This document shows positions 41,819-50,708 of a stretch of DNA of 64,000 nucleotides, one piece after another. Position 1 is the first letter of the stretch; each line of letters opens with the position of its first letter. The DNA comes from Amycolatopsis taiwanensis DSM 45107 (GTDB lineage Bacteria; Actinomycetota; Actinomycetes; Mycobacteriales; Pseudonocardiaceae), in the NCBI RefSeq assembly GCF_000519205.1, contig NZ_KI912602.1:158380-222379 (forward strand), read 5' to 3'. The notes below the pieces were generated by a model. The model was not told where the DNA came from, searched no databases, and saw nothing but the letters and a program-made list of their open reading frames with translations. The translations under genes and the position numbers were made by a program.

Positions 41819-41853
41819 TGGTCCAGTTTTATGGCGGAATCGTGGTCCAGTTT
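41819..41853. promoter_or_regulatory. Direct repeat at the MocR start (probable operator)
   Basis: TGGTCCAGTTT occurs at 41819-41829 and again at 41843-41853, 24 bp apart, flanking the MocR start codon. MocR/PdxR regulators commonly bind direct repeats containing such GGTCCAGT-like boxes. Confidence 0.6.
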
Positions 41854-43213
41854 CGATCTTCATCTCGACTGGCGACCCGGCGACGGCCGGCGCGCGCTCG
41901 CCGACGCCCTGCGCCGCGCGATCCGCGATGGCCGGCTGCCACCCGGCAGCACCGTCCCGTCCACCCGCGTGCTGGCCAAGGACCTCGGCATGGCACGGGG
42001 AACGGTCACCCGGATCTACGCCGACCTGACCGCCGAGGGCTACCTGTACACCAGCCAGGGCGCGCCGACGAAGGTGACCACGCGGGGTGGGCCCGCCCTC
42101 GCCCCACCGAAGGACGACGTCCGCCCGCGCGCCGCACCATGGGTGCCGGACGTGCGCTGGGATTTTTACCCCGGCCGGCCTGATCTTTCGTCCTTTCCGC
42201 GCACCGCCTGGCTTTCCGCGTCGCGGCGAGTGCTCCACGAGGCACCCGCCAGCGTCTTCGACTACAGCGACGCGTACGGCCCGATCGTGTTGCGCCGTGC
42301 GCTGGCGCACTACCTCGCGCGTAGCCGGGGAGTGGTGGCCGACCCCGAGCGGATCGTGGTGTGCGGCGGGTTCAAGCATGCGCTCACCACGCTCGGCCGA
42401 GTGCTCGCCGACCGCGGCGAGATCGCCTTCGAAGACCCTTCCCTGCCCGAGTTCCGGGCCGCGGCCACCCACGGTGGAGCCCGCGTCACCGGGGTGCCGG
42501 TGGACGAGCACGGTATTCGCGTGTCCGAATTGGACAGCCCGGTGGTGGTGGTCACCCCGGCGCACCAGTACCCGTTGGGCGTCACCCTCGCGCCACAGCG
42601 GCGCACTGCGCTCGCGCGCTGGGCGAGCGAGACCGGCGGGCTGGTGATCGAAGACGACTACGACGGCGAGTTCCGGTTCGATCGCGAGCCGGTCGGTGCC
42701 CTGCAGGCTCTCGCCCCGGAACGGATCATCTACGCCGGGACCGTGAGCAAGACGCTTTCCCCGGCGCTCGGCATCGGCTGGCTGGTGCTGCCGCGCGCAC
42801 TGGTCGAGCCGGTGCGGGCCGCCTTGTCCGAAAGTGGCTGGCGCACGCCGATGCTCGATCACCTCATCCTCGCCGACCTGCTCACCTCGGGCGTATACGA
42901 GCGCCATGTGCGCCAGCGCCGGGCCGCCTACCGGAAGCGCCGTGACCGGTTGCTGGCGGCGTTGCCCGCCGGGTTCACCCCGGGGGGTATTTCGGCGGGT
43001 CTCCACGTCGTGCTGGGCTTCACCGGGGTCGGCGAGGCCGAGGCGATCGCCACGATCCTGCGGCACTCCGTGGCGGTGGACGGCCTCGGGCGGCACTGGC
43101 TGGGCGAGCACCGGCGGCCGGGCCTCGTCGTCGGCTACGCCACCCCGGCCGAGCACGCGTTCGGCCCGGCCCTCGACGCCCTGGTCACCGCCCTGCGGGA
43201 GATTTCGCCCTGA
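41831..43213 (+). CDS. MocR/PdxR family regulator (GntR-aminotransferase fusion)
   Basis: A 460-residue protein: an N-terminal GntR winged helix (about 18-80, STRVLAKDLGMARGTVTRIY) joined to a class I aminotransferase-like domain (about 105-455). The PLP site is visible, with VIEDDYDGEF and the Schiff-base lysine in TVSKTLSPALGIGW. MocR regulators sense PLP or PLP-amino-acid adducts (GABA, taurine, pyridoxal). The ATG at 41831 sits between two direct repeats. It probably controls the divergent AhpD/PEP-mutase operon. Ligand unknown. Confidence 0.93.
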   Translation: MAESWSSFDLHLDWRPGDGRRALADALRRAIRDGRLPPGSTVPSTRVLAKDLGMARGTVTRIYADLTAEGYLYTSQGAPTKVTTRGGPALAPPKDDVRPRAAPWVPDVRWDFYPGRPDLSSFPRTAWLSASRRVLHEAPASVFDYSDAYGPIVLRRALAHYLARSRGVVADPERIVVCGGFKHALTTLGRVLADRGEIAFEDPSLPEFRAAATHGGARVTGVPVDEHGIRVSELDSPVVVVTPAHQYPLGVTLAPQRRTALARWASETGGLVIEDDYDGEFRFDREPVGALQALAPERIIYAGTVSKTLSPALGIGWLVLPRALVEPVRAALSESGWRTPMLDHLILADLLTSGVYERHVRQRRAAYRKRRDRLLAALPAGFTPGGISAGLHVVLGFTGVGEAEAIATILRHSVAVDGLGRHWLGEHRRPGLVVGYATPAEHAFGPALDALVTALREISP

Positions 43214-43258
43214 GTTGATCCACTCGCCAGTGCGCGCTGATGTCCTTACCTTGACTTC

Positions 43259-43945
43259 ATGGAACTTTCGCCGAACCTGCACCGGCTGCGGGTCGAGGGC
43301 TTTCAGCTGTACCTGTGGCACGACGCGGACCGGCTCACCCTGATCGACGCGGGCCCACCCGGCAGCGCCGCCGCGATCGCCGAAGCGATTCGCGGTCTCG
43401 GCTTCTCACTGGACAAGGTCACCAGCATCGTGCTCACGCATTTCCATATCGATCACGCCGGTTCCGCGGCCGAGTTGCGCGAGTTGAGCGGCGCCGAGGT
43501 ACTCGCGCACGCGGGCGATGTTCCTTTTCTGCAGGGAAAAGCACCGCCGCGGCCGGTGCTGGAGGACTGGGAACGGCCCCTCTTCGAACAGGTCACGGCC
43601 GAGTCCCCCGACATCGCACCGCCATGGCCCACGCCGGTCGATCGAGCGCTGACCGGCGGCGAAGTGCTCGATTTCGGTGACGGGGCAAGGGTTCTCTCCG
43701 TGCCCGGGCACACCGACGGCAGCATCGCCGTACACCTGCCCAAGCACCGTGCGCTGTTCACCGGCGACACGATCGCGAACGTGAACCGGGTCATGCTCGG
43801 CACGTTCAACCTCGACAAGGGCAAAACCATCGAATCGATGCGCTCGCTCGCGGAGTTGGAGGTCGACCTGGCCTGCTTCGGCCACGGCGATCCGATCGTT
43901 TCCGGCGCGGGCGAACGCCTGCGGGAAGCCGCCGCGACGCTCTGA
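43259..43945 (+). CDS. MBL-fold metallohydrolase
   Basis: A 228-residue metallo-beta-lactamase-fold enzyme: the zinc motif THFHIDHAG (HxHxDH) is near residue 60, a further histidine is in VPGHTDGS, an aspartate in FTGDTI, and the last histidine in FGHGDPI. This is the set of a binuclear glyoxalase II-like hydrolase. Substrate unknown; lactonase or thioesterase are options. ATG 45 bp after the MocR stop on the same strand, so it may share its transcript. Confidence 0.88.
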   Translation: MELSPNLHRLRVEGFQLYLWHDADRLTLIDAGPPGSAAAIAEAIRGLGFSLDKVTSIVLTHFHIDHAGSAAELRELSGAEVLAHAGDVPFLQGKAPPRPVLEDWERPLFEQVTAESPDIAPPWPTPVDRALTGGEVLDFGDGARVLSVPGHTDGSIAVHLPKHRALFTGDTIANVNRVMLGTFNLDKGKTIESMRSLAELEVDLACFGHGDPIVSGAGERLREAAATL

Positions 43946-44914
43946 TCACCTGCCGCGCAAGGATTCCAGCAGCACGTCGGCGGCGGCGTAGGGGTCGAGC
44001 ACGCGGTTGACGACCTGGTCGGCGAGCGCGCTCAGGCCATCGCCGGGCAGGTCGGCGAGTTCTGACCGGACGCGGCGCACCGCGATCGCCTCCACCTCGC
44101 TTGCGGCCCGGGCGACGCGGCGGCGAGCCAGCTCACCGTGCGCGATCAGCCAGTCGTGGTGTGCGGTGAGGGCGTTGACCAGATCCTCGGCGCCCTCGCC
44201 CTGCGTAGCCACCGTGCGCAGGACCGGCTGGCGCCACCGTTCGCCCTGGTTTTCCCGGCGGACAAAGGAAATCAGCTGCTTGAGGTCCCGGACCAAGGTG
44301 TCCGCACCGTCGCGGTCGGCCTTGTTCACCACGAACACGTCGGCGATCTCCAGCACCCCGGCCTTGGCGGCCTGGACGCCGTCGCCCATGCCCGGCGCGA
44401 GCAGCACCACGGTGGTGTCGGCGAGCCCCACAATGTCTACTTCGGACTGTCCAACCCCGACGGTTTCAATGAGGACGACGTCGAAGCCGGCGGCGTCGAG
44501 CACGCGCACCGCCTGTGGGGTGGCCCAGGCGAGCCCGCCGAGGTGCCCCCGGGTGGCCATGGAACGGATGAACACGCCGGGGTCGCCGGTGTGCTCGGTC
44601 ATGCGGATGCGGTCGCCGAGCAGCGCCCCGCCGGAGAACGGGGACGTCGGGTCGATGGCGAGCACGCCGACGCGGCTGCCGGCCTTGCGCAACGCGGTCA
44701 GCAGCATCGACGTCGAAGTCGACTTGCCGACCCCGGGTGCCCCGGTCAGGCCGATGATCCGGGCGCGGCCGGTGTGGGGGGTCAGCGCCGCCGCGATCTC
44801 GCGCAGTTGCGGGTGTGCGTCCTCGACGAGCGAGATCAGCTTCGCGACCGCGCGTGCCTGCCCGGCCCGCGCGCGCTCGACCAGCTCCGCGACCTGCACC
44901 GGCGCCCGCACCAT
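43946..44914 (-). CDS. meaB: Methylmalonyl-CoA mutase-associated GTPase MeaB
   Basis: A 322-residue G3E GTPase: P-loop GAPGVGKSTS (about 56-65), LAIDPTSPFSGGALLGDR, the switch region ETVGVGQSE and the base-specificity motif NKAD. MeaB protects and reactivates B12-dependent methylmalonyl-CoA mutase (or ethylmalonyl-CoA mutase) using GTP. The mutase genes are not in this window, but the epimerase, thiolase and Ccr genes follow nearby. The ATG at 44914 is used; the frame stays open through the repeat array upstream, which is not coding. The family region starts at VAELVERARAGQ. Confidence 0.94.
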   Translation of the reverse strand: MVRAPVQVAELVERARAGQARAVAKLISLVEDAHPQLREIAAALTPHTGRARIIGLTGAPGVGKSTSTSMLLTALRKAGSRVGVLAIDPTSPFSGGALLGDRIRMTEHTGDPGVFIRSMATRGHLGGLAWATPQAVRVLDAAGFDVVLIETVGVGQSEVDIVGLADTTVVLLAPGMGDGVQAAKAGVLEIADVFVVNKADRDGADTLVRDLKQLISFVRRENQGERWRQPVLRTVATQGEGAEDLVNALTAHHDWLIAHGELARRRVARAASEVEAIAVRRVRSELADLPGDGLSALADQVVNRVLDPYAAADVLLESLRGR

Positions 44915-44944
44915 GCCGCCATCTTGCCAGCCCACCGCTCCTTC

Positions 44945-45250
44945 CCCCGCCTCCAGCACCCGTGCCCCCGCCCCAGCCGGGTGTGTCCCCGCCCCAGGCA
45001 CGCGAGTTCCCGCTTCAGGCCGTCGTGTCCCCGGCTCAGACACACGAGTTCCCGGTTCAAGCCCGCGTGTCCCCGGCTCAGGCACGCGAATTGCCGGTTC
45101 AGGCATGCGTGTTCCGGGTTCAGGCGTGCGTGTCCCCGATTCAAGCCCGCGTGTCCCCGGCTCAGGCACGCGAATTGCCGGTTCAGGCATGCGTGTTCCG
45201 GGTTCAGGCGTGCGTGTCCCCGATTCGGGCACGCGTGTTCCGGGTTCAGG
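44945..45250. repeat. Third array: GTGTCCCCGGCTCAGG type
   Basis: About 15 half-units alternate CGCGTGTCCCCGGCTCAGG and CACGCGAATTGCCGGTTCAGG. It contains an 82-bp identical direct duplication (45061-45142 and 45145-45226, period 84 bp), so it expanded recently. Related in sequence to the array at 30471. It lies upstream of meaB. Confidence 0.88.
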
Positions 45251-45710
45251 CCGCCGTGTCCCTGATGGTCTCGGCCGTCTGGCGACGGAGGAAGACCACG
45301 GCGAGCACGGCACCGGCGAGGCAGACGATTCCGGCAGTGAGCGTCGCCGCGTGCAGTCCACCGAGGGTGGCGAGCGCCGGACTTGTCGTCGTCGAAAGCG
45401 CGTTGGTGCGTGCGGTGACGATGGCCGCCAGGCCCGCGGTTCCGATGGCGCCGAGGAACTGCGGCAGCTGTGACAGACCGCCCGCGACGCCTTGTTCGTC
45501 GTCCCGCAGCCCGGACGTCATCGTGGTGATGAACGAGACCACGGTCAACACGTGCCCGAAGCCTATGACACCGGATGCCAGCAGCAGGAGTAGCAGACCG
45601 CCGTCCTCGGGCAGCAGAACCATCGCGCCGGTGCCGAGTCCCTGCATGGTCAGGCCGGCGGCCATGACCCTCACTGGCGTGGCAAGGCCCGCGACACGGT
45701 CGCCGACCTA
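45246..45710 (-). pseudogene. Remnant of an MFS transporter (C-terminal part)
   Basis: About 150 codons of the C-terminal half of a major facilitator transporter. The frame enters at VGDRVAGLATPVRVMAAGLT (the loop between two helices) and continues through four hydrophobic segments (LLLLLLASGVIGFGHVL, then FLGAIGTAGLAAIVTA). The first 300 or so codons are absent; the GTG at 45674 is only the first available start codon. Drug exporters of the DHA2 type have this ending (RRQTAE). It abuts head-to-head with a truncated regulator, and both lost their 5' ends. Confidence 0.75.
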
Positions 45711-46033
45711 CGCATGACCGCCGCTCGCTACCCGGACGACCCCGAGCTGACCGAGCTCGTCGGTGAACTTACCTTGAACAGCAAGGAGTTCGCGTCATTG
45801 TGGGCGGCCCATCCCGTCCAGAAATGCATCCCACCCAGCCGCGCCTTCCACCATCCACTGGTGGGCGCCATGACGCTGAACAACGAGGTCATGGAGCTGG
45901 CTCAAGACGAGGGTCAGCGCATGGCGCTGTTCGCCGCCGCCCGGGCTCCTCCTCCGCGGCGGCGCTACGGCTCCTCGCGGACCTCAGCGCCGCACCGGCG
46001 CGAGACCGGACCCAAGTCCCGGCGTCCGACTGA
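45681..46033 (+). pseudogene. Remnant of an Xre regulator with MmyB-like ligand domain
   Basis: The frame ARDTVADLRMTAARYPDD, then LTELVGELTLNSKEFASLWA, and HPLVGAMTLNNEVMELAQDE is the C-terminal MmyB-like domain of Xre regulators. The N-terminal HTH is missing. After RMALFAA the family continues in another frame (PGSSSAAALRLLADLSA), so there is a frameshift near 45935. Such regulators are usually divergent from the MFS gene they control. Here one deletion seems to have removed both promoters and 5' halves. Confidence 0.75.
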
Positions 46034-46070
46034 AGAGCAGGCCGCGGACGCTCTGCCATGGGGCCCCGAA

Positions 46071-47255
46071 CTAAGCGGGGACCCTAAGCAGGAGGGCGTC
46101 GCCCTGACCGCCGCCACCGCACAAGGCGGCGGCACCGAGACCGCCACCCCGTCGGCGCAGCTCGTGGATCAGGTGCACCGCGAGCCGCGCGCCGGACGCG
46201 CCGATCGGGTGGCCGAGCGCGATCGCGCCGCCGTTGACGTTGACCTTGTCCGGGGCGAGCCCGAGCTTCTCGGTGGACACCAGCCCGACCGCGGCGAAGG
46301 CTTCGTTGATCTCCACCAGGTCCAGCGCGCTCACGTCGAGCTTCGCCTTCGCCAGCGCCGCCTTGATCGCGTTCGACGGCTGCTCGTGCAGGCTCGCATC
46401 CGGACCGGCGACCACGCCGTGGGCGCCGATCTCCGCCAGCGGGGTGATGCCCAGCTCTTCGGCCTTGGCGCGGCTCGCCACGACGACCGCCGCCGCCCCG
46501 TCGGAGATCTGCGACGCCGACCCCGCGGTGATGGTGCCGTCCGCGGCGAACGCCGGCCGCAGCTTGGCCAGGCCCTCGACCGTGGTGTCCGCGCGGACGC
46601 CCTCGTCGGTGTCGAACATGACCGGGTCACCCTTGCGCTGCGGGACGGGCACTCCAACGATCTCTTCGGCGAACACGCCCGCCGCGATGGCGGCCGCGGC
46701 CCGCTGGTGGGACCGGGCGGAGAACTCGTCCTGCTGCTCGCGCGTCACGCCGTGGCGCGAGTTGTGCTTCTCGGTCGACGCCCCCATCGCCACCTGGTCG
46801 AAGGCGCAGAACAACCCGTCGTAGGCCATGTGGTCGACGAGCGCCGCATCACCGTATTTGAACCCGGCGCGCGACTTCGGCAGCAGGTGCGGAGCCTGCG
46901 TCATGGACTCCTGCCCGCCCGCGACCACCAGGTCGAACTCGCCAGCGCGGATCAGCTGGTCGGCGAGCGCGATCGCGTCCAGCCCGGACAGGCACACCTT
47001 GTTGACGGTGAGCGCGGGAACGGTCATCGGGACGCCCGCGGCCACCGCCGCCTGCCGGGCGGGGATCTGGCCGGCACCGGCGGTGAGCACCTGGCCCATG
47101 ATCGTGTACTGCACGGCTTCGGGGGAAACACCCGCTCGTTCCAGCGCGGCCTTGATGGCGATGCCGCCCAGTTGCGCGCCGGAGAAGTCCTTCAGCGAAC
47201 CGAGCAGACGTCCGATCGGGGTCCGAGCGGCACCCAGGATGACGGAACCGGACAT
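46071..47255 (-). CDS. Acetyl-CoA C-acetyltransferase (thiolase)
   Basis: A 394-residue biosynthetic-type thiolase: the nucleophile cysteine is in NKVCLSGLDAI (about residue 90), NEAFAAVGL holds the conserved Asn-Glu, and GHPIGASGAR and CGGGGQGDALL give the second His and Cys. The full catalytic set is present. It condenses two acetyl-CoA to acetoacetyl-CoA or the reverse. Together with crotonyl-CoA carboxylase/reductase and the epimerase on the opposite strand it fits the acetyl-CoA to ethylmalonyl/methylmalonyl-CoA route. ATG start. Confidence 0.94.
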   Translation of the reverse strand: MSGSVILGAARTPIGRLLGSLKDFSGAQLGGIAIKAALERAGVSPEAVQYTIMGQVLTAGAGQIPARQAAVAAGVPMTVPALTVNKVCLSGLDAIALADQLIRAGEFDLVVAGGQESMTQAPHLLPKSRAGFKYGDAALVDHMAYDGLFCAFDQVAMGASTEKHNSRHGVTREQQDEFSARSHQRAAAAIAAGVFAEEIVGVPVPQRKGDPVMFDTDEGVRADTTVEGLAKLRPAFAADGTITAGSASQISDGAAAVVVASRAKAEELGITPLAEIGAHGVVAGPDASLHEQPSNAIKAALAKAKLDVSALDLVEINEAFAAVGLVSTEKLGLAPDKVNVNGGAIALGHPIGASGARLAVHLIHELRRRGGGLGAAALCGGGGQGDALLLRVPA

Positions 47256-47371
47256 GGCGACCCTCCAACCAGACGACAGCGCTGCATGTCGACCATACCC
47301 GGCATTACTCGCCGGTTCAGGTGTGAGACCGGTCATTACCGCGGTTACGGTTCGATGCTTATTCTCGGTTC

Positions 47372-47809
47372 ATGCACGAGGCGCTGAAGCCGTTCATCAC
47401 CACGATCGACCATGTCGGGGTCGCCGTCGCCGATCTCGACGAGGCGATCGACTTCTACGAACGGACCTTCGGCCTCGAGGTCAGCCATACCGAGGTCAAC
47501 GACGAACAAGGCGTACACGAAGCCATGCTGCACGCGCCCGGTGACGAGTCGGGGCCGGCCATCCAACTGCTCGCGCCGCTGCGTCCGGACTCCACCATCG
47601 CGAAGTTCCTGGAGACCAGGGGCGCGGGGCTGCAGCAGCTGGCCTACCGCGTGACCGACATCGAGACGGCCTCCGCGGTGTTGCGGGAAAAGGGCCTTCG
47701 CCTGCTCTACGACCAGCCCAAGCGGGGCACCGCGAACAGCCGGGTCAACTTCGTTCACCCTAAGGACGCCGGCGGCGTCCTGGTCGAACTGGTCGAGCCG
47801 GCCAGCTGA
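47372..47809 (+). CDS. mce: Methylmalonyl-CoA epimerase
   Basis: A 145-residue vicinal-oxygen-chelate protein. Metal ligands are seen in TIDHVGVAVAD (His), AIQLLAPL (Gln), QLAYRV and VLVELVEPA (Glu). The length and motifs match bacterial methylmalonyl-CoA epimerase, which interconverts the (R) and (S) forms, and many also act on ethylmalonyl-CoA. Divergent from the thiolase, with 116 bp between starts. Followed by ccr on the same strand. Confidence 0.93.
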   Translation: MHEALKPFITTIDHVGVAVADLDEAIDFYERTFGLEVSHTEVNDEQGVHEAMLHAPGDESGPAIQLLAPLRPDSTIAKFLETRGAGLQQLAYRVTDIETASAVLREKGLRLLYDQPKRGTANSRVNFVHPKDAGGVLVELVEPAS

Positions 47810-47989
47810 CGCCGAGCTCAGCCCTTCCGATGAGTCACGGACCGTGACTTGTTGATCGGCCGGCCGCTCAAGCAGCCCTGAGTCCAGAGCGAGAACATTT
47901 CGGACACTGGCTGGCGAAGGAGGTTACCCGCCAGTAATATCGGAGTTTTCCCGGAGTTTTCGATGGCCATCTCAGGGAAGGCCGGCGTC

Positions 47990-49339
47990 ATGAGTCAACT
48001 CAAAGAGATCCAGGAAGCAATCGTCTCCGGCGACCTCGGCGCCATCGCCTCGATCGAGGTTCCCCAGTCCTACCGGGGCATGACCGTGCACGCCGACGAG
48101 GTCGCCATGTTCGAGGGCCTGTCCAGCCGCGACAAGGACCCGCGCCGGTCACTGCACCTCGATGAGGTCCCCACCCCCGAGCTCGGCCCCGGCGAGGCGC
48201 TGGTCGCGGTGATGGCGTCGGCGATCAACTACAACACCGTCTGGACCTCGATCTTCGAGCCGCTGCCGACGTTCAAGTTCCTGCGCCGCTACGGCAAGCT
48301 GTCGCCGCTGGCCAAGCGGCACGACCTGCCCTACCACGTGGTGGGCTCCGACGCGGCCGGGGTCGTGCTGCGCACCGGGCCCGGCGTGCACAGCTGGAAA
48401 CCCGGTGACGAGGTGGTCGCGCACTGCCTCAACGTCGAGCTCGAAGCCCCGGACGGCCACAACGACACGATGCTCGACACCGAGCAGCGGATCTGGGGAT
48501 TCGAGACCAACTTCGGCGGGCTCGCCGAGATCGCGCTGGTCAAGGCGAACCAGCTGATGCCAAAGCCGGCCCACCTGACCTGGGAAGAGGCGGCCTGCCC
48601 CGGACTGGTCAACTCGACGGCCTACCGGCAGCTCGTCTCCCGCAACGGCGCCGACATGAAGCAGGGCGACATCGTGCTGATCTGGGGCGCTTCCGGCGGT
48701 CTCGGCTCCTACGCCACGCAGTACGCGCTGAACGGCGGCGCGATACCGGTGTGCGTCGTGTCCAGCCCGCGGAAGGCCGAGCTGTGCCGGAAGCTCGGCG
48801 CCGAACTGGTGATCGACCGCTCCGCGGAAACGGGTGAGGGCTACCGGTTCTGGTCCGGCGAGCACACGCAGGATCCCGGCGAATGGCAGCGTTTCGGCGC
48901 CAAAATTCGCGAACTGACCGGCGGCGAGGATCCGGACATCGTGTTCGAGCACCCCGGTCGCGAAACATTCGGCGCTTCCGTCTACGCCGCGCGGCGCGGT
49001 GGCACGATCGTCACCTGCGCTTCCACATCGGGTTATCTACACCAATTCGACAACCGGTACCTCTGGATGAATCTCAAGCGCATCATCGGCTCGCACTTCG
49101 CCAACTACCGGGAATCGTGGGAGGCCAACCGGTTGATCGCGAAAGGGTTGATCCACCCGACCCTGTCCAGGATCTATCCCCTGGAGGAAACCGGACAGGC
49201 GGCGTTGGACGTGCATCACAACCGCCACCAGGGCAAGGTCGGCGTGTTGTGCCTGGCGCCCGAAGAGGGCCTCGGTGTCCGCGATGAACGGTTACGCGCA
49301 CGGCACCTCGACCGGATCAACGCCTTCCGGGGGGCGTAA
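47990..49339 (+). CDS. ccr: Crotonyl-CoA carboxylase/reductase
   Basis: A 449-residue medium-chain dehydrogenase/reductase. Highly characteristic segments are present: RDKDPRRSLHLDEVPTPELG, INYNTVWTSIFEP, HDLPYHVVGSDAAGVVLRTG, LIWGASGGLGSYATQ and IVFEHPGRETFGAS. It reductively carboxylates crotonyl-CoA to ethylmalonyl-CoA with NADPH and CO2, the key step of the ethylmalonyl-CoA pathway and a supplier of polyketide extender units. The ATG at 47990 gives the family-typical start; an in-frame ATG at 47963 is possible. Catalytic residues appear intact. Confidence 0.96.
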   Translation: MSQLKEIQEAIVSGDLGAIASIEVPQSYRGMTVHADEVAMFEGLSSRDKDPRRSLHLDEVPTPELGPGEALVAVMASAINYNTVWTSIFEPLPTFKFLRRYGKLSPLAKRHDLPYHVVGSDAAGVVLRTGPGVHSWKPGDEVVAHCLNVELEAPDGHNDTMLDTEQRIWGFETNFGGLAEIALVKANQLMPKPAHLTWEEAACPGLVNSTAYRQLVSRNGADMKQGDIVLIWGASGGLGSYATQYALNGGAIPVCVVSSPRKAELCRKLGAELVIDRSAETGEGYRFWSGEHTQDPGEWQRFGAKIRELTGGEDPDIVFEHPGRETFGASVYAARRGGTIVTCASTSGYLHQFDNRYLWMNLKRIIGSHFANYRESWEANRLIAKGLIHPTLSRIYPLEETGQAALDVHHNRHQGKVGVLCLAPEEGLGVRDERLRARHLDRINAFRGA

Positions 49340-49430
49340 GCAGCAGCTTTACGCGAGCCGTGGCAGTACTACCACGCGCGCCCCTCTTGTCCCGCTATCG
49401 GGGCAGCGGAGCGCCTCGGTCGAGGGCGTG

Positions 49431-49477
49431 ACTCGATCTCGGATGGAGCGCCCCGTCGACACGATCGCGGTCGCGCG
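49431..49477. repeat. Dispersed 47-bp repeat, copy 2
   Basis: Matches 36733-36779 at 41 of 47 positions, including TCGACACGATCGCGGTCGCG. The surrounding gap, 49340-49640, holds no gene I can support. Confidence 0.7.
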
Positions 49478-49640
49478 CGAACTCGCGTAGAAACTGGCGT
49501 AGCGGCTTGGCGTCAAGATCGTGATCTCGCGCGCAAAAACTTGCGATGGAACTGGTATGGCGCAATTGCCTGCCCGCCGTTCGGTGTAGACCTCGGGGCC
49601 GGACCACACGAGGATCGAAACACTCTCTAGGCTCGTATGC

Positions 49641-50708
49641 ATGAGCCTTGGCGACGAACGGGAACTGGTACCGCTGGGAGCCGGCTTCGATCTGGCGAAG
49701 CGCGGTTATGACCGGCACCAGGTCGACGAGCACCTGGAACGCCTCGACGGTGATCTGAAGATGCTGGCCGCCGACCGCGACGCCGCCATCACGCAGGCGG
49801 GCGACCTCGCCCGGCAACTCGAGCAGGCGCGCGGCGAGATCGACAACCTGCGCGGCCAGGTGGAGCGCCTTGGCCAGCCACCGACGACCGTCGAAGGCCT
49901 GTCCGAGCGCCTCCAGCGCATGCTTCGCCTGGCCCAGGAGGAGGCCGCGGACACGAAGGCCCGCGCGGAGGCCGAGGCCGGGCACATCCGGGCGAAGGCC
50001 GAAGCCGACGCGAGCGCGATGCGGGCCCGCTACGAGCAGCTCCTGTCCGAACTCGACACCCGGCGCAAGGAGATGGAAGCCGAGCACCGCGAGGTGCTGG
50101 CGAAGGCGCGCGCGGAAGCCGAAGGGATCCTCGACAAGGCCAAGGCGGAACGCGACCGGCTTGACACGGACGCCGAGCAGCGCCGGGCACAGGTCGAGGA
50201 GGACTTCGAGATCGCCATGGCCGCGCGCCGGAACGAGGCGATGCGCGCGCTGGCCGAGCAGGAGGCGACCAGCAAGGCCGAGGCCGAACGCCGGGTCCGC
50301 GAGGCCACCGAGGAGGCGGCCGCGATCCGTGCCAAGGTCGCCGCCGAGGAGAAGGCAGCCAAGGACGACATCGCCCGGCGGCGGCGCGAGTCCGTCGAGG
50401 ATGCCAACCGCCGCCGGCAGGAATCCATCACCGAGGCGAACGCGCGCCTGGCCGAGGCGTCCGACGAGGCGAACCGGCGGGTCCGCGAGGCCACCGAGGA
50501 GTCCACCAAGCGGATCAACCAGGCCGCCGAGAAGGTGGAGGCGCTGCGCGAGCTGCGGGCCGGCATCGCCAAGCAGGTCAAGGCGGCCCGTGCGGTACTC
50601 AGCGAGGCCCACGAGGTCCTCGGCGAACCCGAGCCCCAGGCGCCCGAGGCCACGGAGGGGGCGAGCGCCGGCACGGACGGCCCCACGGCCAAGGCGGCCG
50701 GCGAGTAG
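49641..50708 (+). CDS. FilP/Scy-type DivIVA-like coiled-coil protein
   Basis: A 355-residue protein almost wholly coiled coil (about 30-325). Its N-terminal box (ELVPLGAGFDLAKRGYDRHQ, then DRDAAITQAGDLARQLEQA) matches the paralogue at 12655. The repeated ADEA/EATEEA heptad runs and the acidic Ala-rich tail are typical of actinobacterial filament proteins. In Streptomyces, filP and scy lie next to methylmalonyl-CoA epimerase, thiolase and meaB, and the same order is seen here, with ccr inserted. It probably forms a polar cytoskeletal scaffold. The start is not preceded by a good ribosome site; a leaderless transcript is possible. Confidence 0.87.
   Translation: MSLGDERELVPLGAGFDLAKRGYDRHQVDEHLERLDGDLKMLAADRDAAITQAGDLARQLEQARGEIDNLRGQVERLGQPPTTVEGLSERLQRMLRLAQEEAADTKARAEAEAGHIRAKAEADASAMRARYEQLLSELDTRRKEMEAEHREVLAKARAEAEGILDKAKAERDRLDTDAEQRRAQVEEDFEIAMAARRNEAMRALAEQEATSKAEAERRVREATEEAAAIRAKVAAEEKAAKDDIARRRRESVEDANRRRQESITEANARLAEASDEANRRVREATEESTKRINQAAEKVEALRELRAGIAKQVKAARAVLSEAHEVLGEPEPQAPEATEGASAGTDGPTAKAAGE

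Noticed and set aside
44915..45361. N-terminal extension of MeaB by about 149 residues of PEPGTR-like repeats
   Set aside because: The extension is the repeat array read in frame; the G3E family starts at the ATG at 44914.
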